Part shown: in pieces, positions 36,304 to 44,510 of the stretch
How the letters are laid out: each line of letters opens with the position of its first letter
Position numbering within the stretch: position 1 is the stretch's first letter
Source: Variovorax sp. 54
GTDB taxonomy: Bacteria > Pseudomonadota > Gammaproteobacteria > Burkholderiales > Burkholderiaceae_C
NCBI RefSeq assembly: GCF_002754375.1
Contig: NZ_PEFF01000001.1
Coordinates: forward strand, 1,302,001-1,366,000
Direction of reading: 5' to 3'
DNA: 64,000 nucleotides
Notes under the pieces: model-generated
What the model was told of the DNA's origin: nothing
Seen by the model: only the letters and a program-made list of their open reading frames with translations
Databases searched by the model: none
Made by a program: the position numbers and the translations under genes

Positions 36304-37008
36304 TCAGGCCCTCATGTGTTGCAGGTAGAGCGACTGCAGGTCGGTCTGGCCGATCTGCGCGCCTTCGAGGCTTTCGACCAGCCGGCCGCGCTTCATGATT
36401 CCGACGCGCGTGGCGGTCTGCTGTGCGTGGAACAGGTCGTGCGTGGTGGTGAGCACGGCCACGCCGCGGTCGGCCGCGCGGCGCAGCAGGTCGGAGAACT
36501 CGGCGGCGGCGTGCGGGTCGAGCCCCGAGGTGGGCTCGTCGAGCAGCAGCGCCTTGGCCTGCTTGGCGAGCGCCACCGCGATCCACACCTTCTGCCGCAT
36601 GCCCTTGGAGTACATGCTGACGCGCTTGTCGGCAGCCGCGTGGTCGAGCCCCACCTCGGTCATCAGCGCGAGCAGGCGATCGCGCGGCAGCTCGTGGCCC
36701 AGTGCGAGGCCGGCGAAGAAGCGCAGATTTTCCAGGCCCGAGAGCGTGCCGTACAGCGTGACCTGCTCGGGGATGTACGCCACGTCCTGCTTGGTCGCAA
36801 CCGGATGGCGCGTGACGTCGGTGCCGTTGATCTCCACCGTGCCGTCGGTCGGTGCGATGAAGTTCAGGAACAGGTTGATGGTCGTCGTCTTGCCCGCGCC
36901 GTTGGCACCCAGCAGGCAGTAGATGTCGCCGCCGCGAATGTCGAGGTCGAGACGGTCGAGCGCGGTGTGCGCGCCGTAGCGTTTGGTGAGGCCGGAGGCT
37001 CGGAGCAT
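36304..37008 (-). CDS. ABC transporter ATP-binding protein
   Basis: 234-residue ATPase of the ABC-2/NosF-NatA type. Walker A is GANGAGKTT (about residues 37-45), the signature is YSKGMRQKV, Walker B is ALLLDEPTSGLD, and the switch His follows in TTTHDLFH. The ATG at 37008 gives the standard N-terminus MLRASGLTKRYGAHTALD. It powers the two DUF3526 permeases encoded directly downstream. Small size and family suggest an exporter or membrane-protein remodelling role rather than uptake. Confidence 0.93.
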   Translation of the reverse strand: MLRASGLTKRYGAHTALDRLDLDIRGGDIYCLLGANGAGKTTTINLFLNFIAPTDGTVEINGTDVTRHPVATKQDVAYIPEQVTLYGTLSGLENLRFFAGLALGHELPRDRLLALMTEVGLDHAAADKRVSMYSKGMRQKVWIAVALAKQAKALLLDEPTSGLDPHAAAEFSDLLRRAADRGVAVLTTTHDLFHAQQTATRVGIMKRGRLVESLEGAQIGQTDLQSLYLQHMRA

Positions 37009-37126
37009 GGCGGAGGGATTCCGATGGAAGAAGAAAAGGAAAAGGCGCGCGCAGGCACGCCCCGGCGTGGGCACGCCGATGCGGTCATCGAGGGGGGATG
37101 GAAGGTGGCTGCTGGGCCGCCGCGCG

Positions 37127-37276
37127 TCAGCGCTTGTTCTTGTTCTTTGCGCCGCCCTGCCGCGCCTTGAAGCGCGGGTTGGACTTGCAGATGACGTAGG
37201 TGCGGCCGCGCCGCGTCACCACCTGGCAATCGCGGTGGCGCTTCTTGGCTTCTTTGAGCGAGGACAGGACTTGCAT
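37127..37276 (-). CDS. rpmJ2: Ribosomal protein L36, type B (zinc-independent)
   Basis: 49-residue protein starting [20 protein letters not shown] and containing [15 protein letters not shown], the conserved core of the YkgO/L36-B family, with a Lys-rich tail. It lacks the full CxxC...C...H zinc set of classical L36 and replaces it in ribosomes when zinc is scarce; family members are widely under Zur control. It lies 40 bp downstream of a Fur/Zur-type palindrome set inside a strong promoter. The stop is 118 bp from the ABC ATPase start with no clear terminator between. Confidence 0.92.
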   Translation of the reverse strand: MQVLSSLKEAKKRHRDCQVVTRRGRTYVICKSNPRFKARQGGAKNKNKR

Positions 37277-37308
37277 GGACGTGACCAGGGAGTTCGTTCG
37301 GACACGCG

Positions 37309-37341
37309 AATATACGTTATTGAGAATTCATTCTCAATAAC
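37309..37341 (-). promoter_or_regulatory. Sigma70 promoter overlapped by a 26-bp Fur/Zur-family operator
   Basis: On the minus strand TTGAGA (37332-37337), a 17-bp spacer and TATATT (37309-37314) form a near-consensus promoter for rpmJ2. Its -35 and spacer are covered by a perfect inverted repeat at 37316-37341: arms GTTATTGAGAA and TTCTCAATAAC with TTCA between. A repressor bound here would block RNA polymerase. Location next to a Fur-family gene and upstream of L36-B suggests Zur; the inner TGAGAAT/ATTCTCA also resembles a Fur box, but the centre is even-spaced. Confidence 0.82.
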
Positions 37342-37377
37342 TTTGTGAACTGCCCGGCACCCGAGCTCCTGTCGTCG

Positions 37378-37842
37378 TCAGTGCGGCGGATGCGCCTTGG
37401 GGGCTTTCGCTCCGGCCTCGACGCACACCGCGCACAGGCCGTGCAGCGTCACCTCGTGGTGCGTCACCTGGAAACCCTTGGGCGCCAGGTCGTGCATCGG
37501 CCCCGGGCAGGCGTGCAGCAGGAACACCTGCCCGCAGTGCGAGCAATGGAAGTAGTGATGGTGGTGATGCCCTGCATCGCCGCCCTCGCCTGCACCGTGC
37601 GAAGGGTGGTCGTGCGGGTCGGTCTTGCAGGCCACTTCGTAGCGCGCCGGCTCGCCCGGCAGTTCGACCTTGGCGATCTCGCCGTCAGCCAGCAGCAGCG
37701 CGACCTGGCGGTACACCGTCGACAGGCTGATCTCGGGCACGATGGCCCGTGCGTGTTCAAGAATCTGGGGGGCGGTCAGCACGCGACCGGCGTCGCTGAA
37801 GGCGGAGAAAACGGCGTTGCGCTGGCGCGTGAGACGTTGCAT
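37378..37842 (-). CDS. Fur-family metalloregulator (probable Zur)
   Basis: 154-residue regulator with the N-terminal winged helix (LTRQRNAVFSAFSDAGRVLTAPQILEHA, STVYRQVALLLADGEI) and a C-terminal metal domain. There is a His-rich loop (DPHDHPSHG...GHHHHHYFHC), CSHCGQVF and C-terminal CAVC, giving the structural zinc site and further metal ligands. It lies directly upstream of the palindrome and rpmJ2 in the same direction. Zur is favoured by that context; Fur or PerR cannot be excluded by sequence alone. Confidence 0.88.
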   Translation of the reverse strand: MQRLTRQRNAVFSAFSDAGRVLTAPQILEHARAIVPEISLSTVYRQVALLLADGEIAKVELPGEPARYEVACKTDPHDHPSHGAGEGGDAGHHHHHYFHCSHCGQVFLLHACPGPMHDLAPKGFQVTHHEVTLHGLCAVCVEAGAKAPKAHPPH

Positions 37843-37896
37843 GTCTCGATGATAGAGGTGGCCCGCGCAGCGTTCAGCGCGCTGCGCGCAAGACCT

Positions 37897-38874
37897 TCAC
37901 TCGTCCGCCGTGCGACTGCCGTCCGCAGGCGCGGCCTCGGGCTTCTGCTTGCCCTTCTTGCCACGCGCCGCCTTCTTCGCGGCGCGCTCGGCGTCGGCGC
38001 GCTGGCCGGCGGCCAGCCATTGGGCGAACTCTTCGGGCGTCTCGAGCGTGATGCGTCCCAGGTTGCCGGCGCGGAACTCGTGCATCACGATCTCGGCGGC
38101 CTTCTGCAGGTTGACCTTGCCCTTGCCCAGCAGCGCGCCGCGCTTGCGGCCGATGGTGTCGAGCACGTCCTCGTCTTTCATGTCAGCCAGGGTGGCGGCA
38201 TCGAGTTCGGTGAGCTTGAAGCGCGCGACAAGGCCCTCGGCGTAGTTCGCCTTGAGGTAGTCCAGCAGCTCCAGCGCCACCTCTTCCTCGTCGAACGCAT
38301 TGCGCCCCACCGCGCCGCTGGCCGCGAGGTTGTAGCCGCTCTTGGGCACGATGATGCGCGGCCACAGCATGCCGGGCGTGTCCCACAGGTAGAAGTCGTC
38401 GGCCAGCGTGATGCGCTGTTCGAGCTTGGTGATGCCGGCCTCGTCGCCGGTCTTGGCCTTGCGACCGCCGGTGAGCGTGTTGATGAGGGTCGACTTGCCC
38501 ACGTTGGGAATGCCGCAGATCAGCACGCGCATCGGCTTGGCCATGCCGCCGCGGTTGGGCGAGAGCTCGTGGCAGGCCTTCACGATCTGCTGCGCGGGCG
38601 TGGTCAGGCTCGCATCGAGCCCGATGGCGCGCGTGGCGGGCAGCGCGTTGTAGTGCGCGAGCCAGAGCTTCGTGCGCTCGGGGTCGGCCAGGTCCTGCTT
38701 GTTGAGCACCTTGAGCGTGGGCCGCCCGGCCGTGAGCTCGGCCAGCATCGGGTTGGCGCTGGAGCCGGGCAGGCGCGCGTCGAGCAGCTCGATCACCACG
38801 TCGATGTCCTTCACCCGCTCGGTGATGGCCTTCTGGGTCGAATACATGTGACCGGGGAACCACTGGATCGCCAT
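37897..38874 (-). CDS. ylqF: Ribosome biogenesis GTPase YlqF/RbgA-like
   Basis: 325-residue circularly permuted GTPase: the G4 motif NKQD (about residue 60) precedes G1 GIPNVGKST and G3 DTPG (LWDTPGMLWP). It starts MAIQWFPGHMYSTQKAI, the family hallmark. It acts in late assembly of the large ribosomal subunit in the organisms studied. A Lys/Ala-rich tail (KKAARGKKGKQKPEAAP) is likely RNA-binding. The ATG at 38874 is chosen for the conserved N-terminus. Confidence 0.93.
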   Translation of the reverse strand: MAIQWFPGHMYSTQKAITERVKDIDVVIELLDARLPGSSANPMLAELTAGRPTLKVLNKQDLADPERTKLWLAHYNALPATRAIGLDASLTTPAQQIVKACHELSPNRGGMAKPMRVLICGIPNVGKSTLINTLTGGRKAKTGDEAGITKLEQRITLADDFYLWDTPGMLWPRIIVPKSGYNLAASGAVGRNAFDEEEVALELLDYLKANYAEGLVARFKLTELDAATLADMKDEDVLDTIGRKRGALLGKGKVNLQKAAEIVMHEFRAGNLGRITLETPEEFAQWLAAGQRADAERAAKKAARGKKGKQKPEAAPADGSRTADE

Positions 38875-38968
38875 CGATGGATGCTCTTTCTTTCGCGCTG
38901 TCTGGAAGGGGACCGGCCTCGCAGGCCGGGTGCGCATTGTGAACCGGGAACGGTACCGATTTCTCGAT

Positions 38969-38985
38969 GCTGCGCTTTTGATAGC
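38969..38985. repeat. Copy of a 17-bp dispersed semi-palindrome
   Basis: GCTGCGCTTTTGATAGC, in the gap between ylqF and the BamE-like gene, closely matches GCTACGCTTTTCATAGC at 44066-44082 (15 of 17 positions). The ends GCT and AGC pair weakly around a T-rich centre. Function unknown. Confidence 0.5.
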
Positions 38986-39091
38986 AACAACTGGCGTATT
39001 TACTGGCCTGATGACCGCAGGATCACCCCTAGAATCCGCGCGCTGCGCCACGCAGCTGTTTCAAGAAGTCACAACGAGGGAGATTCCTTTC

Positions 39092-39694
39092 ATGGTCCAG
39101 CGCCTTGCCGCCGCCGCCCTGCTCGCGGCCACCACCATCCTGTCCGCCACCGCGGTGCACGCCCAGCGCCCGTCGCCCCCGCCCGGCCCGCTGACCGACG
39201 GTTTCCTGTGCTGCAACATGCGCACGTACGGCGACTCGATCAGCGACATCAACTACGACGAACAGGGCACGCGCATCGTCGCCGTGGGCACGCCGGCGCG
39301 CATCACGGCTTACGACTTCCGCTTCTTCAACGTCGATCTCGCGGGCAAGCCCCAGCGCATCAAGAACGACTACAGCCGCAACATCACGCTGATCGACTTC
39401 GCCAAGCGCTACGTGGTCACCGAAGACCCGAAGCGCAAGATCGCGAGCTTCCCGCCCGCTGTGGGCGCGGCCATCGTCGCGGGCAAGGTGATGCCCGGCA
39501 TGACGCGCGAACAGGTGCTCATGGCCATCGGCTACCCGGTGGCCAGCGAGAACCCGAGCCTGGACGCGTCGGTGTGGCGCTACTGGCGCGACAGCTGGTC
39601 GGAGTTCCAGGTGAACTTCGACGAGAAGGGCCTCGTGAAGACCGTCGCGGGCAACGCCGTGGCACTGAGCCGCGTGCTCGCCACGACGCCCTGA
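39092..39694 (+). CDS. Exported protein with a BamE/SmpA-like segment
   Basis: 200-residue protein with a signal peptide (MVQRLAAAALLAATTILSATAVHAQ) and a mature domain in which VMPGMTREQVLMAIGYPVASENPSLDASVWRYWRD resembles the SmpA/OmlA (BamE) fold used by envelope-assembly proteins. There is no lipobox Cys at the cleavage site, unlike BamE itself, so it is probably a soluble or loosely attached periplasmic protein. Cys pair in FLCCNM near residue 45. Specific function unknown. Confidence 0.75.
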   Translation: MVQRLAAAALLAATTILSATAVHAQRPSPPPGPLTDGFLCCNMRTYGDSISDINYDEQGTRIVAVGTPARITAYDFRFFNVDLAGKPQRIKNDYSRNITLIDFAKRYVVTEDPKRKIASFPPAVGAAIVAGKVMPGMTREQVLMAIGYPVASENPSLDASVWRYWRDSWSEFQVNFDEKGLVKTVAGNAVALSRVLATTP

Positions 39695-39866
39695 GCACCC
39701 CTGATCACCCGTTGGGGACACCCCGGGTTCGTGTGCGCGGCATGACACGCGCAACACCCGGGAGGGTTTTGCATCGCGCAGGGCGATTCCGCCCCTATGA
39801 TTTGTCCGAAGCACGGCGCCGCCTCGTGCGTCGGCCGGATCGAAACCCCTGAATGGAGTGCCTGCG

Positions 39867-40295
39867 ATGAAACCCGTCTCCGAACTGCTCAAGCGCCACG
39901 ATTCCGCCGCCTGGCGCACCTCGCCCGACACCAGCGTGTTCGACGCACTGGCCACGCTGGCGCATTTCGAAGTGGGCGCGCTCATGGTGATGGACGGCGA
40001 GAAGCTCGTGGGCTTTCTCTCTGAACGCGACTACACCCGCAAGGTGGCGCTGCAGGGCAAGAACTCCAAGGAGGTGAAGGTCTCCGAGATCATGACGCCC
40101 GACGTGATGACCGTCACCCCACAGACCCAGACCCACGCCTGCATGGCGCTCATGAGCCAGCGCAAGTTCCGCCACCTGCCCGTGGTCGACGGCGACAAGG
40201 TGGTCGGCATGATCTCGATCCAAGACCTGATGGACGACATCATTTCCGAGCACGAGCAGACCATCACGCAGCTGACCTCGTACATCCAAAGTTGA
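39867..40295 (+). CDS. Tandem CBS-domain protein
   Basis: 142-residue cytoplasmic protein made almost wholly of two CBS motifs: SPDTSVFDALATLAHFEVGALMVMDGEKLVGFLSERDYTRKV and VSEIMTPDVMTVTPQTQTHACMALMSQRKFRHLPVVDGDKVVGMISIQDLM. Such stand-alone CBS pairs bind adenosyl nucleotides (AMP, ATP, NADH, SAM) and act as energy sensors. The ATG at 39867 follows TGGAG; a GTG nine bases earlier is possible. Confidence 0.92.
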   Translation: MKPVSELLKRHDSAAWRTSPDTSVFDALATLAHFEVGALMVMDGEKLVGFLSERDYTRKVALQGKNSKEVKVSEIMTPDVMTVTPQTQTHACMALMSQRKFRHLPVVDGDKVVGMISIQDLMDDIISEHEQTITQLTSYIQS

Positions 40296-40307
40296 CGCGA
40301 CGGCCTG

Positions 40308-40331
40308 ATGCCCGGTCTGATAAGGGCATCG
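40308..40331. terminator. Hairpin after the CBS gene
   Basis: GATGCCC and GGGCATC pair perfectly around a 10-base loop, 13 bp after the CBS gene stop. The absence of a following T-tract leaves the terminator call tentative. Confidence 0.4.
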
Positions 40332-40401
40332 CACCTACGCACAGGGGTACTCTTAAGGTGCACAGTGAAGGCTCGTTCACCATCCAGCAGGGACATACGC
40401 A

Positions 40402-40761
40402 ATGCAGATCCAGGTCAACACGAGCAATGGCATCACCAACAAGGACACGCTGGAGCGCTGGGCAGACACCGAGATCAAGCAGCACCTGAGCCGTTTCGTC
40501 GCAGACGTGACGCGCGTCGAGGTGCACCTGAGCGACGAGAACCACGACAAGGCCGGCGGCGGCGACAAGTGCTGCGTGATGGAAGCGCGCCTGGCGCACC
40601 ACCAGCCGCTCGCGGTGACACAGCACGCCGCCAGCCTCGACGAGGCCTTCCGCGGCGCGGCCGACAAGCTCAAGCGCCTGCTCGACAACACGCTGGGCCG
40701 CCTCAACCACCGCGCCCGCGATTCGATCCGCAAGGACGGCGAGGGCTTCGTCGCCGAATAG
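40402..40761 (+). CDS. HPF/RaiA-family ribosome hibernation protein
   Basis: 119-residue small protein of the sigma54-modulation/S30AE family. Conserved features are the opening MQIQVNTSNGIT, VTRVEVHLSDEN and LDEAFRGAADKLKRLLDNTLGRLN. Relatives bind 30S/70S ribosomes and stall translation in stationary phase. It is not the long form with a dimerisation domain. It lies after a hairpin and ends in a strong terminator, so it is probably a single-gene transcript. Confidence 0.88.
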   Translation: MQIQVNTSNGITNKDTLERWADTEIKQHLSRFVADVTRVEVHLSDENHDKAGGGDKCCVMEARLAHHQPLAVTQHAASLDEAFRGAADKLKRLLDNTLGRLNHRARDSIRKDGEGFVAE

Positions 40762-40786
40762 GTCGGCACTTCACGGCACTTTACGC

Positions 40787-40811
40787 AAGGCCCGCATGCA
40801 CTGCGGGCCTT
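40787..40811. terminator. Intrinsic-type terminator after the HPF-like gene
   Basis: AAGGCCCGCA and TGCGGGCCTT form perfect 10-bp arms around TGCAC. It is shared by the convergent HPF-like and SDR genes. Confidence 0.75.
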
Positions 40812-40828
40812 CGCTGCTGGCCTGAGGC

Positions 40829-41755
40829 TCAGCCCCGGCCGGCGTTCGCCATGCCCTTGGCGACTTCGTTCGCACCCTGAGCCGCACCGCTCTGCGGCAC
40901 GGCCTCGCCTTCACGCTCGGTCACTTCGGACAGGCGCGCGGCCAGCTGCTCGGGCGTGTCGGCGGCAATGCCCAGCCACGCGCCCTGCGTGAGCGTGATG
41001 TGCGCGGCCTCGAAGGTGCCGGCGCCGGCACAGAGGATGGTGCGGTTGGGCGCGTCCTGCGCGGCCAGCACCAGCATCGCGGGCACCACGGCCTCGGGGC
41101 GGAAGGCCTCGAGCATTTCCTTGGGGAACAGGTCTTCGGTCATGCGCGTGGCGGCGGTGGGTGCCAGGCAGTTCACGCGGATGTCGTTCTTGGCGCCTTC
41201 GATGCTCAACGTCTGCATGAGGCCCACCAGCGCCAGCTTGGCGGCGCCGTAGTTGCTCTGGCCGAAGTTGCCGTACAGGCCCGACGACGAGGTGGTCATC
41301 ACGATGCGGCCGTACTTCTGCTCGTTCATGAGCGCCCAGACGGCCTTGGTGCAGTTCACGGCACCCATCAGGTGCACGTCGACCACGAGCTTGAAGTCGT
41401 CCAGCTCCATCTTGGAAAAGCTCTTGTCGCGCAGGATGCCGGCGTTGTTGATCAGGACGTCGACACGGCCCCAGGCATCGACCGCCTGCTTGACCATGGC
41501 CTGCACGGCCTCGAAATCGGTCACCGAGGCGCCGTTGGCGATCGCCTCGCCGCCGGCCGCCTTGATCTCGTCGACCACCGCCTGTGCGGCGCTCACCGAG
41601 CCGCCGGAGCCGTCGCGCGCGCCGCCCAGATCGTTGACCACCACCTTGGCGCCGCGCGCCGCCAACGCCAGCGCATGCTGGCGGCCCAGGCCGCCGCCCG
41701 CGCCGGTCACGATGGCCACGCGGCCCTTGAAGTCGATGGAGGTGCTGTTGCTCAT
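40829..41755 (-). CDS. SDR oxidoreductase, MFE-2/hydroxyacyl-CoA dehydrogenase type
   Basis: 308-residue short-chain dehydrogenase. The NAD-binding motif is TGAGGGLGRQHALALAARGAKVVVNDLGG, the structural motif NNAGILRD, the catalytic Ser in TTSSSGLYGNFGQ and Tyr-x3-Lys in SNYGAAK. The N-terminal pattern VVNDLGGARDGSGGS is characteristic of the (3R)-hydroxyacyl-CoA dehydrogenase domain of multifunctional enzyme 2, so a role in acyl-CoA oxidation is likely. ATG at 41755. The tail (residues about 270-308) is Ala/Gly/Gln-rich. Confidence 0.9.
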   Translation of the reverse strand: MSNSTSIDFKGRVAIVTGAGGGLGRQHALALAARGAKVVVNDLGGARDGSGGSVSAAQAVVDEIKAAGGEAIANGASVTDFEAVQAMVKQAVDAWGRVDVLINNAGILRDKSFSKMELDDFKLVVDVHLMGAVNCTKAVWALMNEQKYGRIVMTTSSSGLYGNFGQSNYGAAKLALVGLMQTLSIEGAKNDIRVNCLAPTAATRMTEDLFPKEMLEAFRPEAVVPAMLVLAAQDAPNRTILCAGAGTFEAAHITLTQGAWLGIAADTPEQLAARLSEVTEREGEAVPQSGAAQGANEVAKGMANAGRG

Positions 41756-41877
41756 GGGTCTCTGCTCGCTGTCTGTAGGGAGTTGGAAAGGCTGGGAAAG
41801 GGGGTGCCGACGGGCGGCAACCCGGCGTTTTACCTCAGTTCCCCGCCCCGTTTGCCCTCGGGCGCCCCTCGCGGGAG

Positions 41878-42258
41878 TCACCCATGCGACGGCTGGACCG
41901 TGGCGCAGTACGCGACCAGCTGGTCGAGCTCGGCCGATTTGTCGAAGAAGGCATCGGCGCCCAGCTGCTGCGAGCGCAGGCGCATGTCGGCGGTGGCGTA
42001 GTTGCTGAGCACCACCACCTTCTGGTGCGGCGAGCGCTGGCGGCAGGCGCTCAGCACGGCCAGGCCGTTGCCGCGCTGCAGGAACAGGTCGACGATGGCC
42101 AGGTCCCAGTCGGTCTTGTGATCGCGCAGCCAGTCGAGTGCCTCGTCGGCGGTGCTGGCCGAGGCCACCACATGCGCCTGGGCCACGTCTTCGAGAAAGT
42201 CGACCAGGTTCTCGCGGATCACGGGACTGTCCTCGACCAGATAGGCATGGAGCGTCAT
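41878..42258 (-). CDS. Orphan single-domain response regulator
   Basis: 126-residue CheY-like receiver with no output domain. Acidic pocket VEDSP, phospho-acceptor Asp in LAIVDLFLQRGNG, Ser/Thr in VVLSNYATADMR and Lys in AFFDKSAELDQLV are all present. No kinase gene adjoins, so it probably works in trans. It lies between the SDR and gshA genes. Confidence 0.9.
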   Translation of the reverse strand: MTLHAYLVEDSPVIRENLVDFLEDVAQAHVVASASTADEALDWLRDHKTDWDLAIVDLFLQRGNGLAVLSACRQRSPHQKVVVLSNYATADMRLRSQQLGADAFFDKSAELDQLVAYCATVQPSHG

Positions 42259-42409
42259 GGTGAGTGTCCCGGGTCCGAAGCTTGGCAGCGCATGGCGCCA
42301 TCTTCCGGGCTGCGTGCTGCGCCGCGGTGGGCCGGACAGGCCAACGGCTGTAGGCCATCGGCCAGCGGCGCTGTCAGCGCGCGCCGCCCGGCGCCGCTCT
42401 ATCGCAGCC

Positions 42410-43966
42410 TCAGGCCGCGACCGGCAGGCGGCCCGGGGCCATGCCCAGGCGCGCCGGCGAGACGTACTGCTCGCGGTAGATCTCGAAGGGCATGGTGTCG
42501 GCCGCCTCGATGCGCTTCTGTTCCTGGATCGACGCGGCCGTCATCTGCTCGAAACCGGTCTGCTGCGCGGCCGTGAACGGCAACGCGAGCAGTGCGGCGC
42601 GGGTCTGCTCCGACTGGGCGCGCACGAAGCCGACGAACGAGTTGCCGTGCTGCTGCTCGATCGCCGCGAGCACGCGCGCCGACGGCAGGCTGTCGGGGTT
42701 CTCGAGACCGGCCTTGGCGGCGCGCACCGCGTCGACGTGCTGCGTGCCGCCCTGCGCCGCATCGAGCGCGGCGGCGATGGGCATGCATTGCTCGATGAGT
42801 TCCAGGCCCCAGTCGGTCAGGCCGACCTCGCGCCCGTCGCGGCGCAGCTTCAACCCCGGCTCGCGGCCGCGCGCGGCCGTGAGGTGCTGGTTCTGCGCCA
42901 GGTCGGCAATTTCTTGTGGCGTGTCGTCGGGGCTGTCACTCAGCAGGCAGTGCAGCAGGAACACGTCGATGAAGCGCATGGTCTGCGCATTGATGCCGAC
43001 GGTCTCGAAGGGGTCGAGGTCCATCAGGCGCACTTCGACGTACTCCACGCCGCGCTCGCGCAGCGCATGCAGCGGGCGCTCGCCGGGGTGAATCACGCGC
43101 TTGGGGCGGATGGTGCCGTAGAACTCGTTCTCGATCTGCAGCAGGCTGGTGCCCAGCTGGTTGTAGTCGCCGCCGAGGTTGCGGATGCCGATGGCCTCGT
43201 AGGCCGGCCACGGGCGCGTGAGCGCGTCCTGCAGCGAGGCACCGTAGCCTTCCAGGCTGTTGTAGCTCACGGCCAGCGACGCCTGCGCCTCGCTCTGGTA
43301 GCCCAGGGGGCCCATGCGCAGCGAAGTGCCGTGCGGCATGTACATGCTGCCGTCGCCCAAGGGCTGCAGCTCGTGCGGGCGGCCCGCGACAAAGCTCGAA
43401 CACAGGGCCGGCGAGGCGCCGAACAGGTACAGCAGCAAAAAGGCCTGGCGGCGGAAGTTGCGGATGAGTGCGAAATACTCTTCACTCGACACATCCGGCA
43501 GCGACCAGTTGTAGTGGATGCCCGAAATGGTCTGCATGCGGCGGCCATAGCGGTGGCTCAGGCCCATGCGGTACACGCTCTTGGCGCGGCCCACGTTCGA
43601 CGAGCCGTAGCGGCCGATCGGAATGGTCTCGTCGGTCGGCAGGCCGCAGGGCATGCTCGACACCCACAGGCGCTCGTCGCCGAGCTGGTCGAGCACGCGG
43701 TAGGTGAACTGATGCACCCGCGTGAGCTCTTCAATGGCCGACTCCACGCCCGCGTGCACGCCCGTGATGAGTTCGAGCTGCGACTCGCTGAAGTCGGTCG
43801 TGATGTGCGGATGCGTGAGCGCAGAGCCCAGCGCCAGCGGATGCGGCGTGAGGGCCAGCTTGCCGTCGGGCAACGCGCGCAGGCTTTCCTTCTCGATGCC
43901 GCGGCGCATGCCCTTCAATCGCGCGGCCGGAAGTGCGCCCAGCCTCTCCTGCAATCTGTTGCTCAT
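42410..43966 (-). CDS. gshA: Glutamate-cysteine ligase
   Basis: First enzyme of glutathione synthesis: ATP-dependent ligation of glutamate and cysteine. The sequence follows the gamma-proteobacterial GshA type: GMRRGIEKESLR, TTDFSESQLELIT, ISGIHYNWSLP, NLGGDYNQLGTSLLQIENEFYGTIRPKR and RGVEYVEVRLMDLDPFETVGI. With the ATG at 43966 it has 518 residues, the length of the E. coli enzyme; an ATG at 43981 would add five. It stands alone. Confidence 0.95.
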   Translation of the reverse strand: MSNRLQERLGALPAARLKGMRRGIEKESLRALPDGKLALTPHPLALGSALTHPHITTDFSESQLELITGVHAGVESAIEELTRVHQFTYRVLDQLGDERLWVSSMPCGLPTDETIPIGRYGSSNVGRAKSVYRMGLSHRYGRRMQTISGIHYNWSLPDVSSEEYFALIRNFRRQAFLLLYLFGASPALCSSFVAGRPHELQPLGDGSMYMPHGTSLRMGPLGYQSEAQASLAVSYNSLEGYGASLQDALTRPWPAYEAIGIRNLGGDYNQLGTSLLQIENEFYGTIRPKRVIHPGERPLHALRERGVEYVEVRLMDLDPFETVGINAQTMRFIDVFLLHCLLSDSPDDTPQEIADLAQNQHLTAARGREPGLKLRRDGREVGLTDWGLELIEQCMPIAAALDAAQGGTQHVDAVRAAKAGLENPDSLPSARVLAAIEQQHGNSFVGFVRAQSEQTRAALLALPFTAAQQTGFEQMTAASIQEQKRIEAADTMPFEIYREQYVSPARLGMAPGRLPVAA

Positions 43967-44065
43967 GTTCTTATGACCCATCAATCTTCTGTGGGGCTGG
44001 AAGGTAGCACGGGCGGACAGGCACTGCTGAAGCAGGGAATCCCGCATCCGGCTATGCTGTTTTTT

Positions 44066-44082
44066 GCTACGCTTTTCATAGC
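44066..44082. repeat. Second copy of the 17-bp dispersed semi-palindrome
   Basis: GCTACGCTTTTCATAGC in the T-rich gap between gshA and the ABM-domain gene; compare 38969-38985. A TTTTTTGCTA run precedes it. Confidence 0.5.
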
Positions 44083-44131
44083 TACCCTCTCAAATGCCAC
44101 GCGCATTCCAGTGCGGAACGGGGGTCAAACC

Positions 44132-44449
44132 TCAGGCCTTGGCGCGGCCCGCCGACAGGTCGATCTCTTCCGACTGGTAGACATGGATCGACGGCACGCC
44201 ATCGGCCATGGCGGCCAGCGCCTTGCCGAAAGCACGCGACGCATCGACGCGAAAGTGCACCTGCAGCGCCGCCATGTCGCTCCAGCGCTCCACGAAGGTG
44301 AGCCGCAACGGGTCTTGCACGTCGGTGGTGACCTCATGCGAAATGCAGCCGGGCTCGGCGCGCGAGCGCAGCACGTGCTCCACGCTGATGGCCAGCATCG
44401 CCTGCAGGGTGTCGGCCTTGGCCAGCGCGTGTCCGATGACGAGGATCAT
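44132..44449 (-). CDS. Antibiotic-biosynthesis-monooxygenase (ABM)-domain protein
   Basis: 105-residue dimeric alpha-beta barrel of the ABM/quinol monooxygenase (YgiN) superfamily. The pattern EPGCISHEVTTDVQDPLRLTFVERWSDMAALQVHFR is typical. Members oxidise quinols or act as scavenging monooxygenases without a cofactor; the substrate is not predictable. Confidence 0.82.
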   Translation of the reverse strand: MILVIGHALAKADTLQAMLAISVEHVLRSRAEPGCISHEVTTDVQDPLRLTFVERWSDMAALQVHFRVDASRAFGKALAAMADGVPSIHVYQSEEIDLSAGRAKA

Positions 44450-44510
44450 GGGCTGTCTCCTTCTGTGTCTCTGTCTGTCTCGTGGGTTGCCGCAGCGGCC
44501 CGCTTGTGCT

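Noticed and set aside
33030..36398. 1122-codon plus-strand open frame opposite the ABC permeases
   Set aside because: Composition is Gln/His/Arg-rich nonsense complementary to the permease and ATPase genes; no family features.
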